A stretch of DNA of 64,000 bases from an uncultured Owenweeksia sp. (GCA_937146805.1 CAKZRR010000032.1:51457-115456), one strand, 5' to 3'. Positions 37,426 through 46,586 are shown, counted from the first letter of the stretch. Translations and numbers: made by a program. The notes: generated from the letters alone by a model not told the origin.

Positions 37426-37572
37426 TACCGCTCAATTGCGTCCGACCAAGTTAAAGAACAATTTGAAAGCGATTCACAACGGCTTACGAGATTAGTAAAG
37501 GACGAAGAGGAGTTTCAAAGAACCATCTTAAATATCAAATCACAACGGTTAGTATTATTGCGATTACTTTAG
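37426..37572 (+). pseudogene. Possible gene remnant without a start codon
   Basis: A 48-codon frame opens just after TAA (37423-37425), lacks ATG/GTG/TTG near its start and ends in TAG at 37570-37572. The translation is protein-like and helical (QVKEQFESDSQRL, LVKDEEEFQRTILNIKSQRL). I do not recognise the family. It looks like the last part of a gene whose front is lost. It may also be chance. Confidence 0.35.
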
Positions 37573-37598
37573 GTTTAGTTTTAAAGAATTGAGATGAA

Positions 37599-38153
37599 TC
37601 ACAAGGGCAATGACTCTGCCATCATAATAGTATAGCGCCCGTTTATCATTGGCAACCATTTTCCTGTGAAGGATTCAATCATGGAGCATTGAAAGGATCC
37701 TACTAATGCAAATTTAAGAACTCCGTCATCTGTATAGCCAGCAGGAATTACATCTTCTACCAGGAAAAAGCTATCGCCTGTTGCGGGCATTTCACACATT
37801 GAGAATGACCCATCTTCGCTCCAAGTAATTCGAACTTGATCTTTATTAAGCCCAAAGCTTAAGTTTTTTCCTTTTAAAGCCAAAATAGCCGCTTTGTCAT
37901 ATTTTGCAACTTCACCAATAAAAATGTGGCAAACTCCAGGTTTGTTGTTAAGGTATTGCCTGTAACCTAATCCAAAATCCAGCCGATGACACTCCGGTTC
38001 TGATGTACGCGTTTCTACATCTTGCCAATTAAGCCTAGCACTAATAAAGTAAACAGAGGGTCCATCAAAGGAAGCTTCGCCTTGTTTTTTATCACACGAT
38101 ACAAAAGAGAGAATGGTTAATGATACTAACCAAAGGCATAGTGTTTTTTTCAT
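37599..38153 (-). CDS. Hypothetical lipoprotein
   Basis: A 184-residue predicted lipoprotein: signal segment with lipobox ILSFVSC at 15-21, followed by a beta-rich body with six further Cys residues scattered in pairs (ECHRLDFG, VCHIFIG, SMCEM, SFQCSMIE). I do not recognise a family. It is a single gene between htpG and the carbonic anhydrase gene, with intergenic space on both sides. Confidence 0.75.
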   Translation of the reverse strand: MKKTLCLWLVSLTILSFVSCDKKQGEASFDGPSVYFISARLNWQDVETRTSEPECHRLDFGLGYRQYLNNKPGVCHIFIGEVAKYDKAAILALKGKNLSFGLNKDQVRITWSEDGSFSMCEMPATGDSFFLVEDVIPAGYTDDGVLKFALVGSFQCSMIESFTGKWLPMINGRYTIMMAESLPL

Positions 38154-38305
38154 GGCGGTCTTTTATTAATAGTGCATGCAATTTAACATAAAATGGTCTT
38201 TGAAAATTTTCATTCTAAATGGTTTGGTTTAAATTAGAAATGAAGCTTAGGAGAGAGAAGCACTACAGAATATACAATATTGACATACTGCACTATTAAA
38301 AAGGG

Positions 38306-38349
38306 AGAGGTCTTAGATGCACGCTCATTCACATTCATCAAAGACCTCT
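38306..38349 (-). terminator. Possible terminator after carbonic anhydrase
   Basis: AGAGGTCTT (38306-38314) and AAGACCTCT (38341-38349) are perfect inverted repeats with a 26-nt loop; on the minus strand CCCTTTTTAA follows. The long loop makes this less certain. Confidence 0.45.
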
Positions 38350-38390
38350 TAAATAACTAACCACCTAAGTGGTATTAAAGTAGGGTTGGC

Positions 38391-39014
38391 TTAGGCCTCC
38401 CAAAAATCTACTTTTCCACTGCTTACGTCATACACGGCACCTACTAGTGCAATGTTTCCTGCGTCTAGCATTTCTTTAAGTACAGGACTTTTTTCACGTA
38501 CATTGGTTAGGGTAAGGGCAACGTTTTTTTCTACTACCTGCTGTACAAAATCGGCATTAGCCGAAGAGCGATCCTCAAAACCTTGAACACCATCTACGGC
38601 TGGTTTAATTTTATCGAGTAAGCCGGTAAGGTTTCCAAATTGTACATCATCGCAGGCTCCTTTTACAGCACCACAGCCTGTATGACCTAGCACTACAATA
38701 AGTTTTGACCCTGCTGCTTTGCAGGCATACTCAATACTGCCTAATAAATCTTCGTTGGCAATGTTTCCCGCTACGCGGGCGCTAAAAACATCTCCTATAC
38801 CTTGGTCAAAAACAATCTCTACGGGTACCCTAGAGTCGATACAGCTTAAAATAGCCGTAAAGGGATATTGTCCACCGCTGGTTTCGTTTACCTGCTGCAA
38901 TAAGTCACGATTAACTTGTTTTTTATTTACAAATCGTGCATTTCCTTCCTTCAATATTTCTAAAGCCGCTTGGGGGCTTAGCGCTTGTTGTGTTTCTTTA
39001 GTTTGTGCTTTCAT
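38391..39014 (-). CDS. Beta-class carbonic anhydrase
   Basis: Interconverts CO2 and bicarbonate. The 207 residues carry the zinc-binding set CIDSR (Cys, Asp-Arg dyad) at ~58-62 and HTGCGAV at ~116-122, plus FDQGIGDVFSARVAGN, matching beta carbonic anhydrases. It follows the SulP transporter gene by 25 nt on the same strand, so the pair probably handles bicarbonate uptake and hydration; this functional link is inferred. No signal peptide, so cytoplasmic. Confidence 0.94.
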   Translation of the reverse strand: MKAQTKETQQALSPQAALEILKEGNARFVNKKQVNRDLLQQVNETSGGQYPFTAILSCIDSRVPVEIVFDQGIGDVFSARVAGNIANEDLLGSIEYACKAAGSKLIVVLGHTGCGAVKGACDDVQFGNLTGLLDKIKPAVDGVQGFEDRSSANADFVQQVVEKNVALTLTNVREKSPVLKEMLDAGNIALVGAVYDVSSGKVDFWEA

Positions 39015-39039
39015 AGTGAATAAAATTAATAATGTTTGT

Positions 39040-40674
39040 TTAGTTATACAATTTCACTTCCTTTTCAATCTTTTTCCCGTTGTGATTGAAACTAACGGTT
39101 ATATGCTCTGGTAATTGAGCCTCTCTTTCTAGGTCTCGGTCAATTTTGCTAAGCTTAATACCACGCTCTTTGGCATTTATCGAAAAATCTTCTAAAATTT
39201 CTTGAATATCGTAATGCATATACTGCGTTTTACTTGTGTCAATTTCTACAATAGAATCATTGGGGATTTGATACAAGGTTTTAAGGATACTTGCTTTATT
39301 CAAGAAAGTGACTTCTTGAGCCAACTCTATCTTGATGTTTTGGATCCCATCAGATTTAAGCTCTTTAACCTTAAAAGGAATTCTGAAATTTTGGTAGAGT
39401 ATAATTAAAACGGCCACGGCTAACCCAATGGCTAATCCCATTAAAAGATCAGTAAACACAATAGCTACGATGGTAAATAAGAAGGGAAGCAATTGACCTT
39501 TGCCCTGAGCATACATCTTTTTAAACAATTTGGGATTTGCCAATTTATAACCCACCAAAAGTAAAATACTAGCGAGGGTAGCTAAAGGAATCATGTTTAA
39601 AATGACCGGAATGCTTACAATACTTATCAATATTAAAATTCCATGACCTATAGTGGCTGCTTTGGTTCGTCCACCAGATTGAACATTGGCTGAACTTCGT
39701 ACTATAACTTGAGTAACAGGAAGCCCTCCAATTAGGCCAGCAATAATATTGCCCACCCCTTGTGCCTTTAATTCTCGATTAGTAGGGGTCACACGTTTAA
39801 AAGGATCCAGCTTATCAGCGGCTTCTACACTCAAAAGTGTTTCGAGGCTTGCTACTACTGCAATGATTAGAGCTGTAAGGTACACCTGCGGGTTACCTAA
39901 TGCGCTCCAGTCGGGCCGTTTAAAATTGTCTAAGAATCCAGAAACAGAATCAGAAATTGGGATTTGTACAAGATGATCAGCTGCGAGTGTCATACTAGGT
40001 ATTCCTTGGAAAACAGAATTAAGAATTACTCCTGAAGCCACCGCTACTAGTGGCCCAGGTACAATTTTCATTGCTTGACTACTTTTTGCCCATTTACTTT
40101 CCCAAATCAATAAAATAGCTAAAGATACAGCAGTGATAATTAATGCTGAAGGACTTATAAATTGCAGCATATTAAGCAATTCACTAAAGGTGTTTTGATG
40201 ATCCATTTGAAAAAATTCAAAATCACCAATGGGGTCACCATCATAACCAAAGGCATGAGGCAGTTGCTTTAAGAATATAATAATACCAATACCCGCTAGC
40301 ATACCCATAATTACGGATGAAGGGAAGTAATAGGCAATAATACCTCCGTTGGCAAAGCCTATAATTAGTTGAATGATTCCCGCTAAAATTACTGCCACTA
40401 GGAAAAGCTCGAAGCTTCCTAAATCACTAATAGCGGAAAGCACAATTACGGCTAAACCAGCCGCTGGCCCACTCACGCCAAGTGAAGATCCGCTAAGAGA
40501 GCCCACAACTATGCCCCCGATGATTCCTGAGATTAAACCAGAAAATAGTGGTGCGCCTGAGGCTAAGGCAATCCCCAGACATAGTGGAACCGCAACTAGG
40601 AAAACCACCAAGCTGGAAGGGATATCGAATTTTAAGTTTTTTAAGGGATGAAATTTATTTTTTGAACTAGTCAT
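39040..40674 (-). CDS. SulP-family anion (probably bicarbonate) transporter
   Basis: An inner-membrane anion transporter of the SLC26/SulP family. From ATG 40674 it is 544 residues: DIPSSLVVFLVAVPLCLGIALASGAPLFSGL, SGPAAGLAVIV, the middle transport helices with ASLETLLSVEAADKLDP and GLIGGLPVTQVIVRSSANVQSGG, then a C-terminal cytoplasmic STAS-like region (~440-544). A GTG at 40704 would add ten residues; ATG fits the family start better. SulP proteins move sulfate, bicarbonate or chloride; pairing with a carbonic anhydrase favours bicarbonate, by inference. Confidence 0.9.
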   Translation of the reverse strand: MTSSKNKFHPLKNLKFDIPSSLVVFLVAVPLCLGIALASGAPLFSGLISGIIGGIVVGSLSGSSLGVSGPAAGLAVIVLSAISDLGSFELFLVAVILAGIIQLIIGFANGGIIAYYFPSSVIMGMLAGIGIIIFLKQLPHAFGYDGDPIGDFEFFQMDHQNTFSELLNMLQFISPSALIITAVSLAILLIWESKWAKSSQAMKIVPGPLVAVASGVILNSVFQGIPSMTLAADHLVQIPISDSVSGFLDNFKRPDWSALGNPQVYLTALIIAVVASLETLLSVEAADKLDPFKRVTPTNRELKAQGVGNIIAGLIGGLPVTQVIVRSSANVQSGGRTKAATIGHGILILISIVSIPVILNMIPLATLASILLLVGYKLANPKLFKKMYAQGKGQLLPFLFTIVAIVFTDLLMGLAIGLAVAVLIILYQNFRIPFKVKELKSDGIQNIKIELAQEVTFLNKASILKTLYQIPNDSIVEIDTSKTQYMHYDIQEILEDFSINAKERGIKLSKIDRDLEREAQLPEHITVSFNHNGKKIEKEVKLYN

Positions 40675-40809
40675 TATTTTGTTAATACTTTGAATAGGTA
40701 TCACAGCGCATAGCTGTAACTACGTTAATACTTATGAAAACAAATAGCATGAAAAACAGCCGGACTGTTTTTCTTAAAATGCATTTGAAAAAAAATGGGA
40801 ATGAAAGTA

Positions 40810-41118
40810 TTAAGCTAACTCGGGAGGCGAGTAGGGTACATCAAAATAGATGTTTTCTTGAACAGAAAACTGGTGATGATCAAAGTATTGAGCATCACAA
40901 TTGGAACAGGTAAGGAGGTTAACTCCATTAACCCGCAGTTGCTGATTAACTTTATTATCGTTAATAGACTTCTCGCTGTGCTCTTCAGGCATTGAATTAA
41001 TATCTTCAACATCAGCTCCAGCATTTAGTATTTCAAGGTAGGATTGGAAATCCAGTGAAATGCTAGTGATAAATCCACTAAAAACAGTGAGTAGTATATA
41101 TGCCTTTAATCGGTTCAC
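40810..41118 (-). CDS. Small exported/membrane hypothetical protein
   Basis: A 102-residue protein with GTG start (41118), an N-terminal hydrophobic segment (~5-22), an acidic middle and a C-terminal region with CSNC and FDHHQFS, ending in PYSPPELA. The CxxC and His cluster could bind metal or form a disulfide. I do not recognise a named family; proteins of this size and pattern are common beside transporters in Bacteroidota. A near-match -7 box (TATCTTCG) ends about 10 nt before the start. Confidence 0.6.
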   Translation of the reverse strand: MNRLKAYILLTVFSGFITSISLDFQSYLEILNAGADVEDINSMPEEHSEKSINDNKVNQQLRVNGVNLLTCSNCDAQYFDHHQFSVQENIYFDVPYSPPELA

Positions 41119-41179
41119 GGCCGCGAAGATAAGTAATATTAAAAGACACAGAGTTTGATTATTTTAAGAGCCCCTTGCC

Positions 41180-41232
41180 TTTTTTGTTTTACTGCGGTTT
41201 AAGCGCAAGCGCTGACCCCGTAAAACAAAAAA
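41180..41232. terminator. Long inverted repeat beside the tRNA terminator
   Basis: TTTTTTGTTTTAC (41180-41192) pairs perfectly with GTAAAACAAAAAA (41220-41232), with a smaller AGCGC-AA-GCGCT hairpin inside. It shares five bases with the neighbouring terminator hairpin, so both cannot form at once. Confidence 0.5.
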
Positions 41233-41258
41233 GCCAAGCATAAAATGCTTGGCTTTTT
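41228..41258 (-). terminator. Terminator after tRNA-Arg
   Basis: AAAAAGCCAAGCAT (41228-41241) pairs perfectly with ATGCTTGGCTTTTT (41245-41258) over three bases. It begins 9 nt past the tRNA 3' end and has A/T runs on both sides, so it may work in both directions. Confidence 0.85.
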
Positions 41259-41267
41259 GCCTCTTAG

Positions 41268-41341
41268 TGACCTCGGAAGGATTCAAACCTTCAACCTTCT
41301 GAGCCGTAATCAGATGCGCTATTCAGTTGCGCCACGAGGCC
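41268..41341 (-). tRNA. tRNA-Arg (anticodon ACG)
   Basis: Folded by eye as a 74-nt cloverleaf on the minus strand: acceptor GGCCTCG/CGAGGTC (one G-U), D stem GCGC/GCGC, anticodon stem TCTGA/TCAGA with loop TTACGGC giving ACG, T stem GAAGG/CCTTC with TTTGAAT loop, discriminator A and no encoded CCA. A34 would be read as inosine for CGN codons. Confidence 0.92.
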
Positions 41342-41385
41342 TATTGTTTTGGGGCTGCAAATATAATATTAATTGTTTAAAACCA

Positions 41386-41664
41386 TCAATAAATTTCGGC
41401 ACTTAATCCTCTTTCTAGTAAATTTTTACAACGGGGCTCTAATTCCTTAAAAGTTCCGCTTTTTACGCTGCATTTTCCTTTGTAATGAATAATAATACTA
41501 CACTGCTCGGCTTGCTCTGCTGAGTGTTCGCAAACATCTACCAAGCTTTCAATTACCCAATCAAAAGTATTTACGTCATCGTTATACAATACAATTTCTT
41601 GCAAACGCTCTTGTTGGCGCTTTACGCTGATTTTTTCGAGGGTTTCGGTGTGTTCTAGCTTCAC
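41386..41664 (-). CDS. clpS: ATP-dependent Clp protease adaptor ClpS
   Basis: Delivers N-degron substrates to ClpAP/ClpCP. The 92 residues match ClpS: the substrate-binding LYNDDVNTFDWVIESLVDVC (NDD motif), a helix EHSAEQAEQCSIIIHYKGKCSVKSG, and the C-terminal LLERGLSAEIY. Its start overlaps the stop of plsY by 4 nt, so it is the last gene of purL-plsY-clpS. The first ~20 residues are charged and less conserved. Confidence 0.94.
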   Translation of the reverse strand: MKLEHTETLEKISVKRQQERLQEIVLYNDDVNTFDWVIESLVDVCEHSAEQAEQCSIIIHYKGKCSVKSGTFKELEPRCKNLLERGLSAEIY

Positions 41665-42278
41665 GTTTTTCTGTTTTTTTTGAGTAGGCGTACTCGGTTT
41701 TCTTCTCGGTTTAGCAGTCGCTCTAAGTTTTTTTGGTGGGTTAGTAGCACCATCATTACTAAAGCAAAACTAAAAATAATGAGAATATTGGAATTTTCGT
41801 GGTACCTAAAAATAAGCCAAATAGGGAAGGAGAGACTGGCTAAAATGGAGCTTACAGAAACAATGCGAACGCTTAAAAACACTACTGCAAAAGTGGCCAT
41901 GGCCATTAAGGCAGATGGTGTATGGATCGCCATTATCATCCCCAATAGGGTGGCAATACCTTTGCCGCCTCTAAACTGCGCAAATACCGGAAATACATGG
42001 CCTATTACTGCGCAAATTCCTAGTAGTACCATTACCTCTACATCTCCCGCAAAACGGGCAAACAGCAACGATACTTTTACAGCGGCAACTCCTTTAAGGG
42101 CATCTAAGATTAAAACGGCTACCCCAGGTTTAATACCCAGCACTCTAAATGTATTGGTGGCTCCGGCATTACCACTGCCAAAATCGCGCACATCTTTTTG
42201 GTAAAACAAGCGTCCTATCCAAACCGAAGAAGGGATAGAACCCAATAAATAAGCTATAATACAGGCTAGTACTAGCAT
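41661..42278 (-). CDS. plsY: Glycerol-3-phosphate acyltransferase PlsY
   Basis: Membrane enzyme that moves an acyl group from acyl-phosphate to glycerol-3-phosphate, the first step of phospholipid synthesis. The 205 residues show its three signature loops: GSIPSSVWIGRLF, DFGSGNAGATNTFRVLG, and GHVFPVFAQFRGGKGIATLLG, with five membrane segments and a basic C terminus. It lies 25 nt after purL on the same strand and overlaps clpS. Confidence 0.94.
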   Translation of the reverse strand: MLVLACIIAYLLGSIPSSVWIGRLFYQKDVRDFGSGNAGATNTFRVLGIKPGVAVLILDALKGVAAVKVSLLFARFAGDVEVMVLLGICAVIGHVFPVFAQFRGGKGIATLLGMIMAIHTPSALMAMATFAVVFLSVRIVSVSSILASLSFPIWLIFRYHENSNILIIFSFALVMMVLLTHQKNLERLLNREENRVRLLKKNRKT

Positions 42279-42303
42279 TTAGTGTTTTTAGTTCAACAAT
42301 AAT

Positions 42304-44541
42304 TTACAGCTGCATTTCAATAGCAGTATCGTAAATTTCTTTGTAATCGGCCACATCACCCCAACTTACATCATCAATTCTAACAGCTCCTTTGGTTACA
42401 TGTCCTAGTAGATCAAACTCTACTCCATTAAGCATCATCAAATCTATAAAAGCATCTTCGTTTTCAGGGTTTACACTTACCACTACTCTACTTTGGCTTT
42501 CGCCAAAAAGGTAAGCATCACTTCGTATAGCCGAATCGGAAGTAATGTCAAATCCAAGGCCGCTGCTCATTGATTTCTCCATTAGCGCAACAAACAAACC
42601 ACCTTCGGTTACATCGTGTGCCGAAGCCAACAAACCTTTACGGATGGTCATCTTTAATTGCTCTTGTAAGGTATACTCTTCCTCTAAACTAAAATAGGGT
42701 GCAGACGAATTTTCTACACCATGAATGTTAACTAAGTACTGCGAAGAAGAAATGTCGTTTCGATTTTCGCCCAGCATATAAATTAAATCGCCTTTACTTT
42801 TAAAAGGAATACTGGTGATGTGCTTTTTGTCTTCTACAATACCAATCATACCAATGGTAGGCGTAGGGAAAACGGGCTCTGTACTATCTTTAATTACCGT
42901 TTGATTATAGAAGCTTACGTTACCACCTGTTACCGGAGTTTCAAATTTGGTACACGCTTCGCTCATTCCTTTAATGGCATTTACAAATTGCCAATATACC
43001 TCCGGCTCATAAGGGTTTCCAAAGTTTAAGCAGTTGGTTACGGCACTGGGCACACCACCCGAAACCACAATGTTACGAGCTGCTTCCGAAACGGCAATCA
43101 TGGTACCCACTTTAGGGTCTACATGTACATAACGCGAGTTACAATCAACGGTCATGGCCAAGGCGCGGTTGGTACCTTTAATATTTACAATAGACGCATC
43201 CGTAGGGTTGTTGGTACTCATGTTTACTGTACCCACCATACTATCGTACTGGTTATACACAAAGCGTTTCGAAGCAATATTTGGGTGCGCCATCAATTTT
43301 TTGGCCGTAGCCTGAAGGTCACTAGGAACGATAATACTATTAATGTCAAATTCTTTGTATTGCTTAAAGTAAGCAGGTTCGCGGTGTTCGCGGTAATACA
43401 CTGGTGCACCACCACCTAGTACTAAAGGTTGAGCGGGTGTTTGAGCACAAAGCTCTCCATGCCAGTAATACTCTAAATTATCTTCGGCAATTACTTCACC
43501 AATTTGTTCGCAGCTCAAATCCCATTTATCAAAAATGGCTTTTACTTCTGCTTCGCGGCCTTTTTCTACTACCGCTAGCATACGTTCTTGGCTCTCCGAA
43601 AGCAATATTTCCCAAGGCTTCATGTCGGCCTGGCGAGTAGGTACTTTATCTAGGTGTATGCGCATTCCTAAATCTCCGGCAGCACTCATTTCGGAGGTGG
43701 AGCAGGTGATACCGGCAGCGCCCATATCTTGCATGCCTACAATGGCACCCGTTTTAGCTAGCTCTAGGGTAGCTTCTAACAATAATTTTTCTTGAAAAGG
43801 GTCGCCTACCTGTACCGATGGAATGTCTTCGGCAGAGGCTTCCGTTAAATCTTTAGAGGCAAAAGCAGCACCTGCAATTCCATCTTTTCCGGTAAACGAA
43901 CCAATAATAAAAACGGGGTTTCCGGGCCCACCCGATTTAGCCGAAATCATTTTATCGGTTTCCATATTTAAAATGCCAGCCGAAAAAGCATTTACCAATG
44001 GATTTTGCTCGTAGCAAGCATCAAAATATACTTCGCCACCCACTGTAGGTATGCCAAAAGCATTGCCGTAATCACCAATACCTTTAGTTACACCTTTTAG
44101 TAACCATTGGGTGCGTTTGCTTTCTAATTTACCAAAGCGCAAAGAGTTTAGCTGCGCAATAGGGCGGGCACCCATGGTAAAAATATCGCGGTTTATACCG
44201 CCCACACCTGTGGCAGCACCTTGGTAAGGCTCTAATGCTGATGGGTGATTGTGTGATTCAATTTTAAACGCACAAGCTAAACCATCCCCTATATCAACCA
44301 AGCCAGCATTTTCTTCACCGGCTTTTACCAGCATGTGTGGACCATCTTTAGGCAACGTTTTTAGCCATACAATAGAGTTTTTGTACGAGCAGTGTTCACT
44401 CCACATTACCGAGTAAATACTCAACTCGTTAAAGTTGGGCTCACGGCCTAAAATCTCTACTATTTTTTGATATTCTTCGGCTAACAAGCCTAATTCTTTG
44501 GCGGTTTCTACACCCGATGCAGTGGCGGCAATTTCGCTCAT
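42304..44541 (-). CDS. purL: Phosphoribosylformylglycinamidine synthase, PurL subunit
   Basis: ATP-dependent amination of FGAR to FGAM in purine synthesis, in the cytoplasm. From ATG 44541 it has 745 residues, the usual length for the small PurL that works with PurQ and PurS. Seen are [49 protein letters not shown] (HNHPS), [10 protein letters not shown], and a second AIR-synthase-like half with [11 protein letters not shown] and [20 protein letters not shown] at 44565 would add eight residues, but the exact -7 box at 44565-44572 puts transcription start downstream of that GTG, so ATG 44541 is preferred. Confidence 0.95.
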   Translation of the reverse strand: MSEIAATASGVETAKELGLLAEEYQKIVEILGREPNFNELSIYSVMWSEHCSYKNSIVWLKTLPKDGPHMLVKAGEENAGLVDIGDGLACAFKIESHNHPSALEPYQGAATGVGGINRDIFTMGARPIAQLNSLRFGKLESKRTQWLLKGVTKGIGDYGNAFGIPTVGGEVYFDACYEQNPLVNAFSAGILNMETDKMISAKSGGPGNPVFIIGSFTGKDGIAGAAFASKDLTEASAEDIPSVQVGDPFQEKLLLEATLELAKTGAIVGMQDMGAAGITCSTSEMSAAGDLGMRIHLDKVPTRQADMKPWEILLSESQERMLAVVEKGREAEVKAIFDKWDLSCEQIGEVIAEDNLEYYWHGELCAQTPAQPLVLGGGAPVYYREHREPAYFKQYKEFDINSIIVPSDLQATAKKLMAHPNIASKRFVYNQYDSMVGTVNMSTNNPTDASIVNIKGTNRALAMTVDCNSRYVHVDPKVGTMIAVSEAARNIVVSGGVPSAVTNCLNFGNPYEPEVYWQFVNAIKGMSEACTKFETPVTGGNVSFYNQTVIKDSTEPVFPTPTIGMIGIVEDKKHITSIPFKSKGDLIYMLGENRNDISSSQYLVNIHGVENSSAPYFSLEEEYTLQEQLKMTIRKGLLASAHDVTEGGLFVALMEKSMSSGLGFDITSDSAIRSDAYLFGESQSRVVVSVNPENEDAFIDLMMLNGVEFDLLGHVTKGAVRIDDVSWGDVADYKEIYDTAIEMQL

Positions 44542-44564
44542 GGTTTGCGTTTTTCTTGAGGCCA

Positions 44565-44572
44565 CAAAGATA
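44565..44572 (-). promoter_or_regulatory. -7 box for purL-plsY-clpS
   Basis: TATCTTTG on the minus strand is an exact TAnnTTTG match, 24 nt before ATG 44541; no clear -33 TTG. Confidence 0.5.
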
Positions 44573-44659
44573 CTAGTATTTGCTTTTATAAACCACTCAT
44601 GTAAGTGCCTAATGTTGAGCAGTAACGCAAAAACTAAGGTGTTTTAAATACGTGTTTTT

Positions 44660-45565
44660 TTACCCATTAAAATACTTTGCTTTAATGGCTTTAGCTAACA
44701 AAGGGGCTGCTTGCGAATGGCGCCTAAACCACAGCTCGGGCTCAATTACTTCCAGCTCGGCCAAGGCCAGCTTATTTTCGGCATCCCAAAGCACATCAAC
44801 GCGGGCATAACTGGGTTGTGGTTGGCAAGCGGCCAGTACCTTTTCTACAAAAGCAATTTCTTCTGCATTAGCCGTGTATGTGTGTAAACTACCGCCAAAA
44901 TCATCTTGCACTCTAAAGTCGCCTGGTTTGGCTTTTTTTAACACCGAGTGACTGTACACCCCACCAAATACCATGTGAGAAACTTCGCCACGGCTTAATA
45001 CGCTTTCTATAAAGGGTTGTATGAGCCACGCTTCTTCCTGTAAAAGTTTTTTAAAAATGGCTTCATGTTCGTCAAGGTTTTTGGAGTTTAAAACATAGGT
45101 ATGTCGCGCGCCACCGGCTATGGCTGGTTTTAGCACCGCTTTCGCGGAATGTACTTGGTGGTACCAATAATGTAATGGTTCGCTACGGCCTTTTTCAATA
45201 AATACGGTAGGTACAATGGGTATAGTATGCGTTGCTAAATCGGCCAAGTAGTGTTTGTCAATATTCCATTGTATGGTTTCGGCCGGATTGATCAGAATGG
45301 TTTGTTTTTGCACTTTGGCCAGCCATTTACTAAATTCAGGATAGCGATCAAAGTAATCCCAAATAGCTCTAAAAATAACCACTTTGGTTTGACTAAAGTC
45401 AAAATTGGGGTGGTCCCAATTTATTCGACTTACGGTAAGCCCTTCTTTTTGTAATGCTTGTGTAAGTAGTTTATCCTCAAGCAGCACGTTGTTGCTAAAC
45501 TCGTTATTAACCGTGGGGTTTACATACTCTTTTTGGCATAATAAAACGATATCGAACTTTTTCAA
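44660..45565 (-). CDS. ATP-grasp family protein
   Basis: A 301-residue ATP-grasp ligase-like protein, closest in pattern to the glutathione-synthetase/RimK-like group that includes cycloserine ligase DcsG: AVLKPAIAGGARHTY (nucleotide loop), LIQPFIESVLSRGEVSHMVFGG, FRVQDDFGGS and LAELEVIEPELWFR (metal-binding acidic cluster). It would join a carboxylate to an amine or amino acid using ATP; substrates cannot be told. Single gene, 59 nt from the DUF1853 gene on the same strand. A third REP-like palindrome lies in frame at 45136-45152. Confidence 0.82.
   Translation of the reverse strand: MKKFDIVLLCQKEYVNPTVNNEFSNNVLLEDKLLTQALQKEGLTVSRINWDHPNFDFSQTKVVIFRAIWDYFDRYPEFSKWLAKVQKQTILINPAETIQWNIDKHYLADLATHTIPIVPTVFIEKGRSEPLHYWYHQVHSAKAVLKPAIAGGARHTYVLNSKNLDEHEAIFKKLLQEEAWLIQPFIESVLSRGEVSHMVFGGVYSHSVLKKAKPGDFRVQDDFGGSLHTYTANAEEIAFVEKVLAACQPQPSYARVDVLWDAENKLALAELEVIEPELWFRRHSQAAPLLAKAIKAKYFNG
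45136..45152. repeat. REP-like palindromic repeat, copy 3 (inside ATP-grasp gene)
   Basis: CCGCTTTCGCGGAATGT differs from the other two copies by one base over the shared 17 bp. It is read in frame as HSAKAV. Confidence 0.45.
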
Positions 45566-45624
45566 AACAAAATATTTGGTGCTGCCTAAAGTAAGTCTTG
45601 CCGATTAAAACAATCCAGTAAATT

Positions 45625-46440
45625 TCAATCTTTTATAACAAAAAACCTTTCAAGGCTGCCGTTTTTTTGTTGCAACCAACACATAGGAGCTTTATGATTT
45701 TGGAGATGGAATTTCACCAATATTTTAGCCTCTTTTTCACTAATCCAACTTGTTGCAGCATGCGGTGTGTGTAGCCATTCTTTTTTAGGGGGTAAATAAA
45801 AGGAGGCTCCTTTAAAATCAGTTTGATCAAATTGGTCGTTGCTTAACCAGTATCCCGCCAAAGCGTTTGGGTTAAGTGTGTTAAATGGGTAGTTAAAGCC
45901 AAAGGGTAAAAAAAGCAACCCAGGCATGTATAATTGTTGACTTATTTTATTGGCTTTAAGGCCGTATTTTTTTAAAACTACCTCGCATGCAGGGTGGTGT
46001 AAAAGAGGAAATTGTTTTTCCCGTAAATGATTCAGTTTTCGTGCTAAACTATCTTTTCCATTGGGCCCGATCCATCCTTCCAGCGTATCATTTTTAGCAC
46101 TGGGTTTATATACATAAAACTTGCAGGCCATTTCAATGTGAAGGTGTTTTTTAGAAGTCAAGTCTTCTACCAAAAAATCAAGCTCTCCAAGCGTAATTTT
46201 GTTTTCTCTTATAGCTACATTTTTAGCTATAATATTATAATTAGGGTGTACCTCTAAATATTGTCCAAAATAATGTTCCATTTGTTTACCAAAAACTTGA
46301 TTTTCAACAGGTAGTATGTCTGGTGTATTCGACTTTGCATAGTTTGTTTTTGCTGCAAAAATTTCAAAATGAATGTTATTGAGTAATAACTGTGGGCTGT
46401 TAATTAGAGCCTTAGTATTTTGATTTTTTTCAGTAAGCAT
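45625..46440 (-). CDS. DUF1853 family protein
   Basis: A 271-residue protein matching DUF1853: GKQMEHYFGQYLEV, LGELDFLVEDLTSKKHLHIEMACKFYVYKP, WIGPNGKDSLARKLNHLREKQFPLL, and PGLLFLPFGFNYPFN. The Asp in ELDFL followed by HIEMACKFY gives a D...ExxxK-like pattern reminiscent of PD-(D/E)XK nucleases; whether it cuts nucleic acid is unknown. The start ATG 46440 has an exact -7 box 36 nt upstream. Single or with the ATP-grasp gene (59 nt). Confidence 0.82.
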   Translation of the reverse strand: MLTEKNQNTKALINSPQLLLNNIHFEIFAAKTNYAKSNTPDILPVENQVFGKQMEHYFGQYLEVHPNYNIIAKNVAIRENKITLGELDFLVEDLTSKKHLHIEMACKFYVYKPSAKNDTLEGWIGPNGKDSLARKLNHLREKQFPLLHHPACEVVLKKYGLKANKISQQLYMPGLLFLPFGFNYPFNTLNPNALAGYWLSNDQFDQTDFKGASFYLPPKKEWLHTPHAATSWISEKEAKILVKFHLQNHKAPMCWLQQKNGSLERFFVIKD

Positions 46441-46475
46441 TTTTTAATCAAGCGGTGTTTATATTGATGATACTT

Positions 46476-46483
46476 CAAAGCTA
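46476..46483 (-). promoter_or_regulatory. -7 box for the DUF1853 gene
   Basis: TAGCTTTG on the minus strand matches TAnnTTTG exactly, 35 nt upstream of ATG 46440; no -33 TTG seen at the normal distance. Confidence 0.42.
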
Positions 46484-46586
46484 GAATAAGTTGGTAGCAT
46501 GGTTTTTTTATTTTTTAAATGATATTAACAATTAGACTGATTCTTAATTCATCCTGTACTATATTGCTGAAAATTAACCCTATATA

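Larger units (their letters stand above)
37118..37598. other. 481-nt intergenic region upstream of htpG
   Basis: Holds the htpG upstream region, a strong hairpin at 37359-37389 and, at 37426-37572, an ATG-less plus-strand frame that looks like a gene remnant. No complete gene or RNA was recognised. Confidence 0.5.

Noticed and set aside
41680..42204. 174-codon plus-strand frame
   Set aside because: Antisense to plsY, whose signature loops are all intact on the other strand; no family features.
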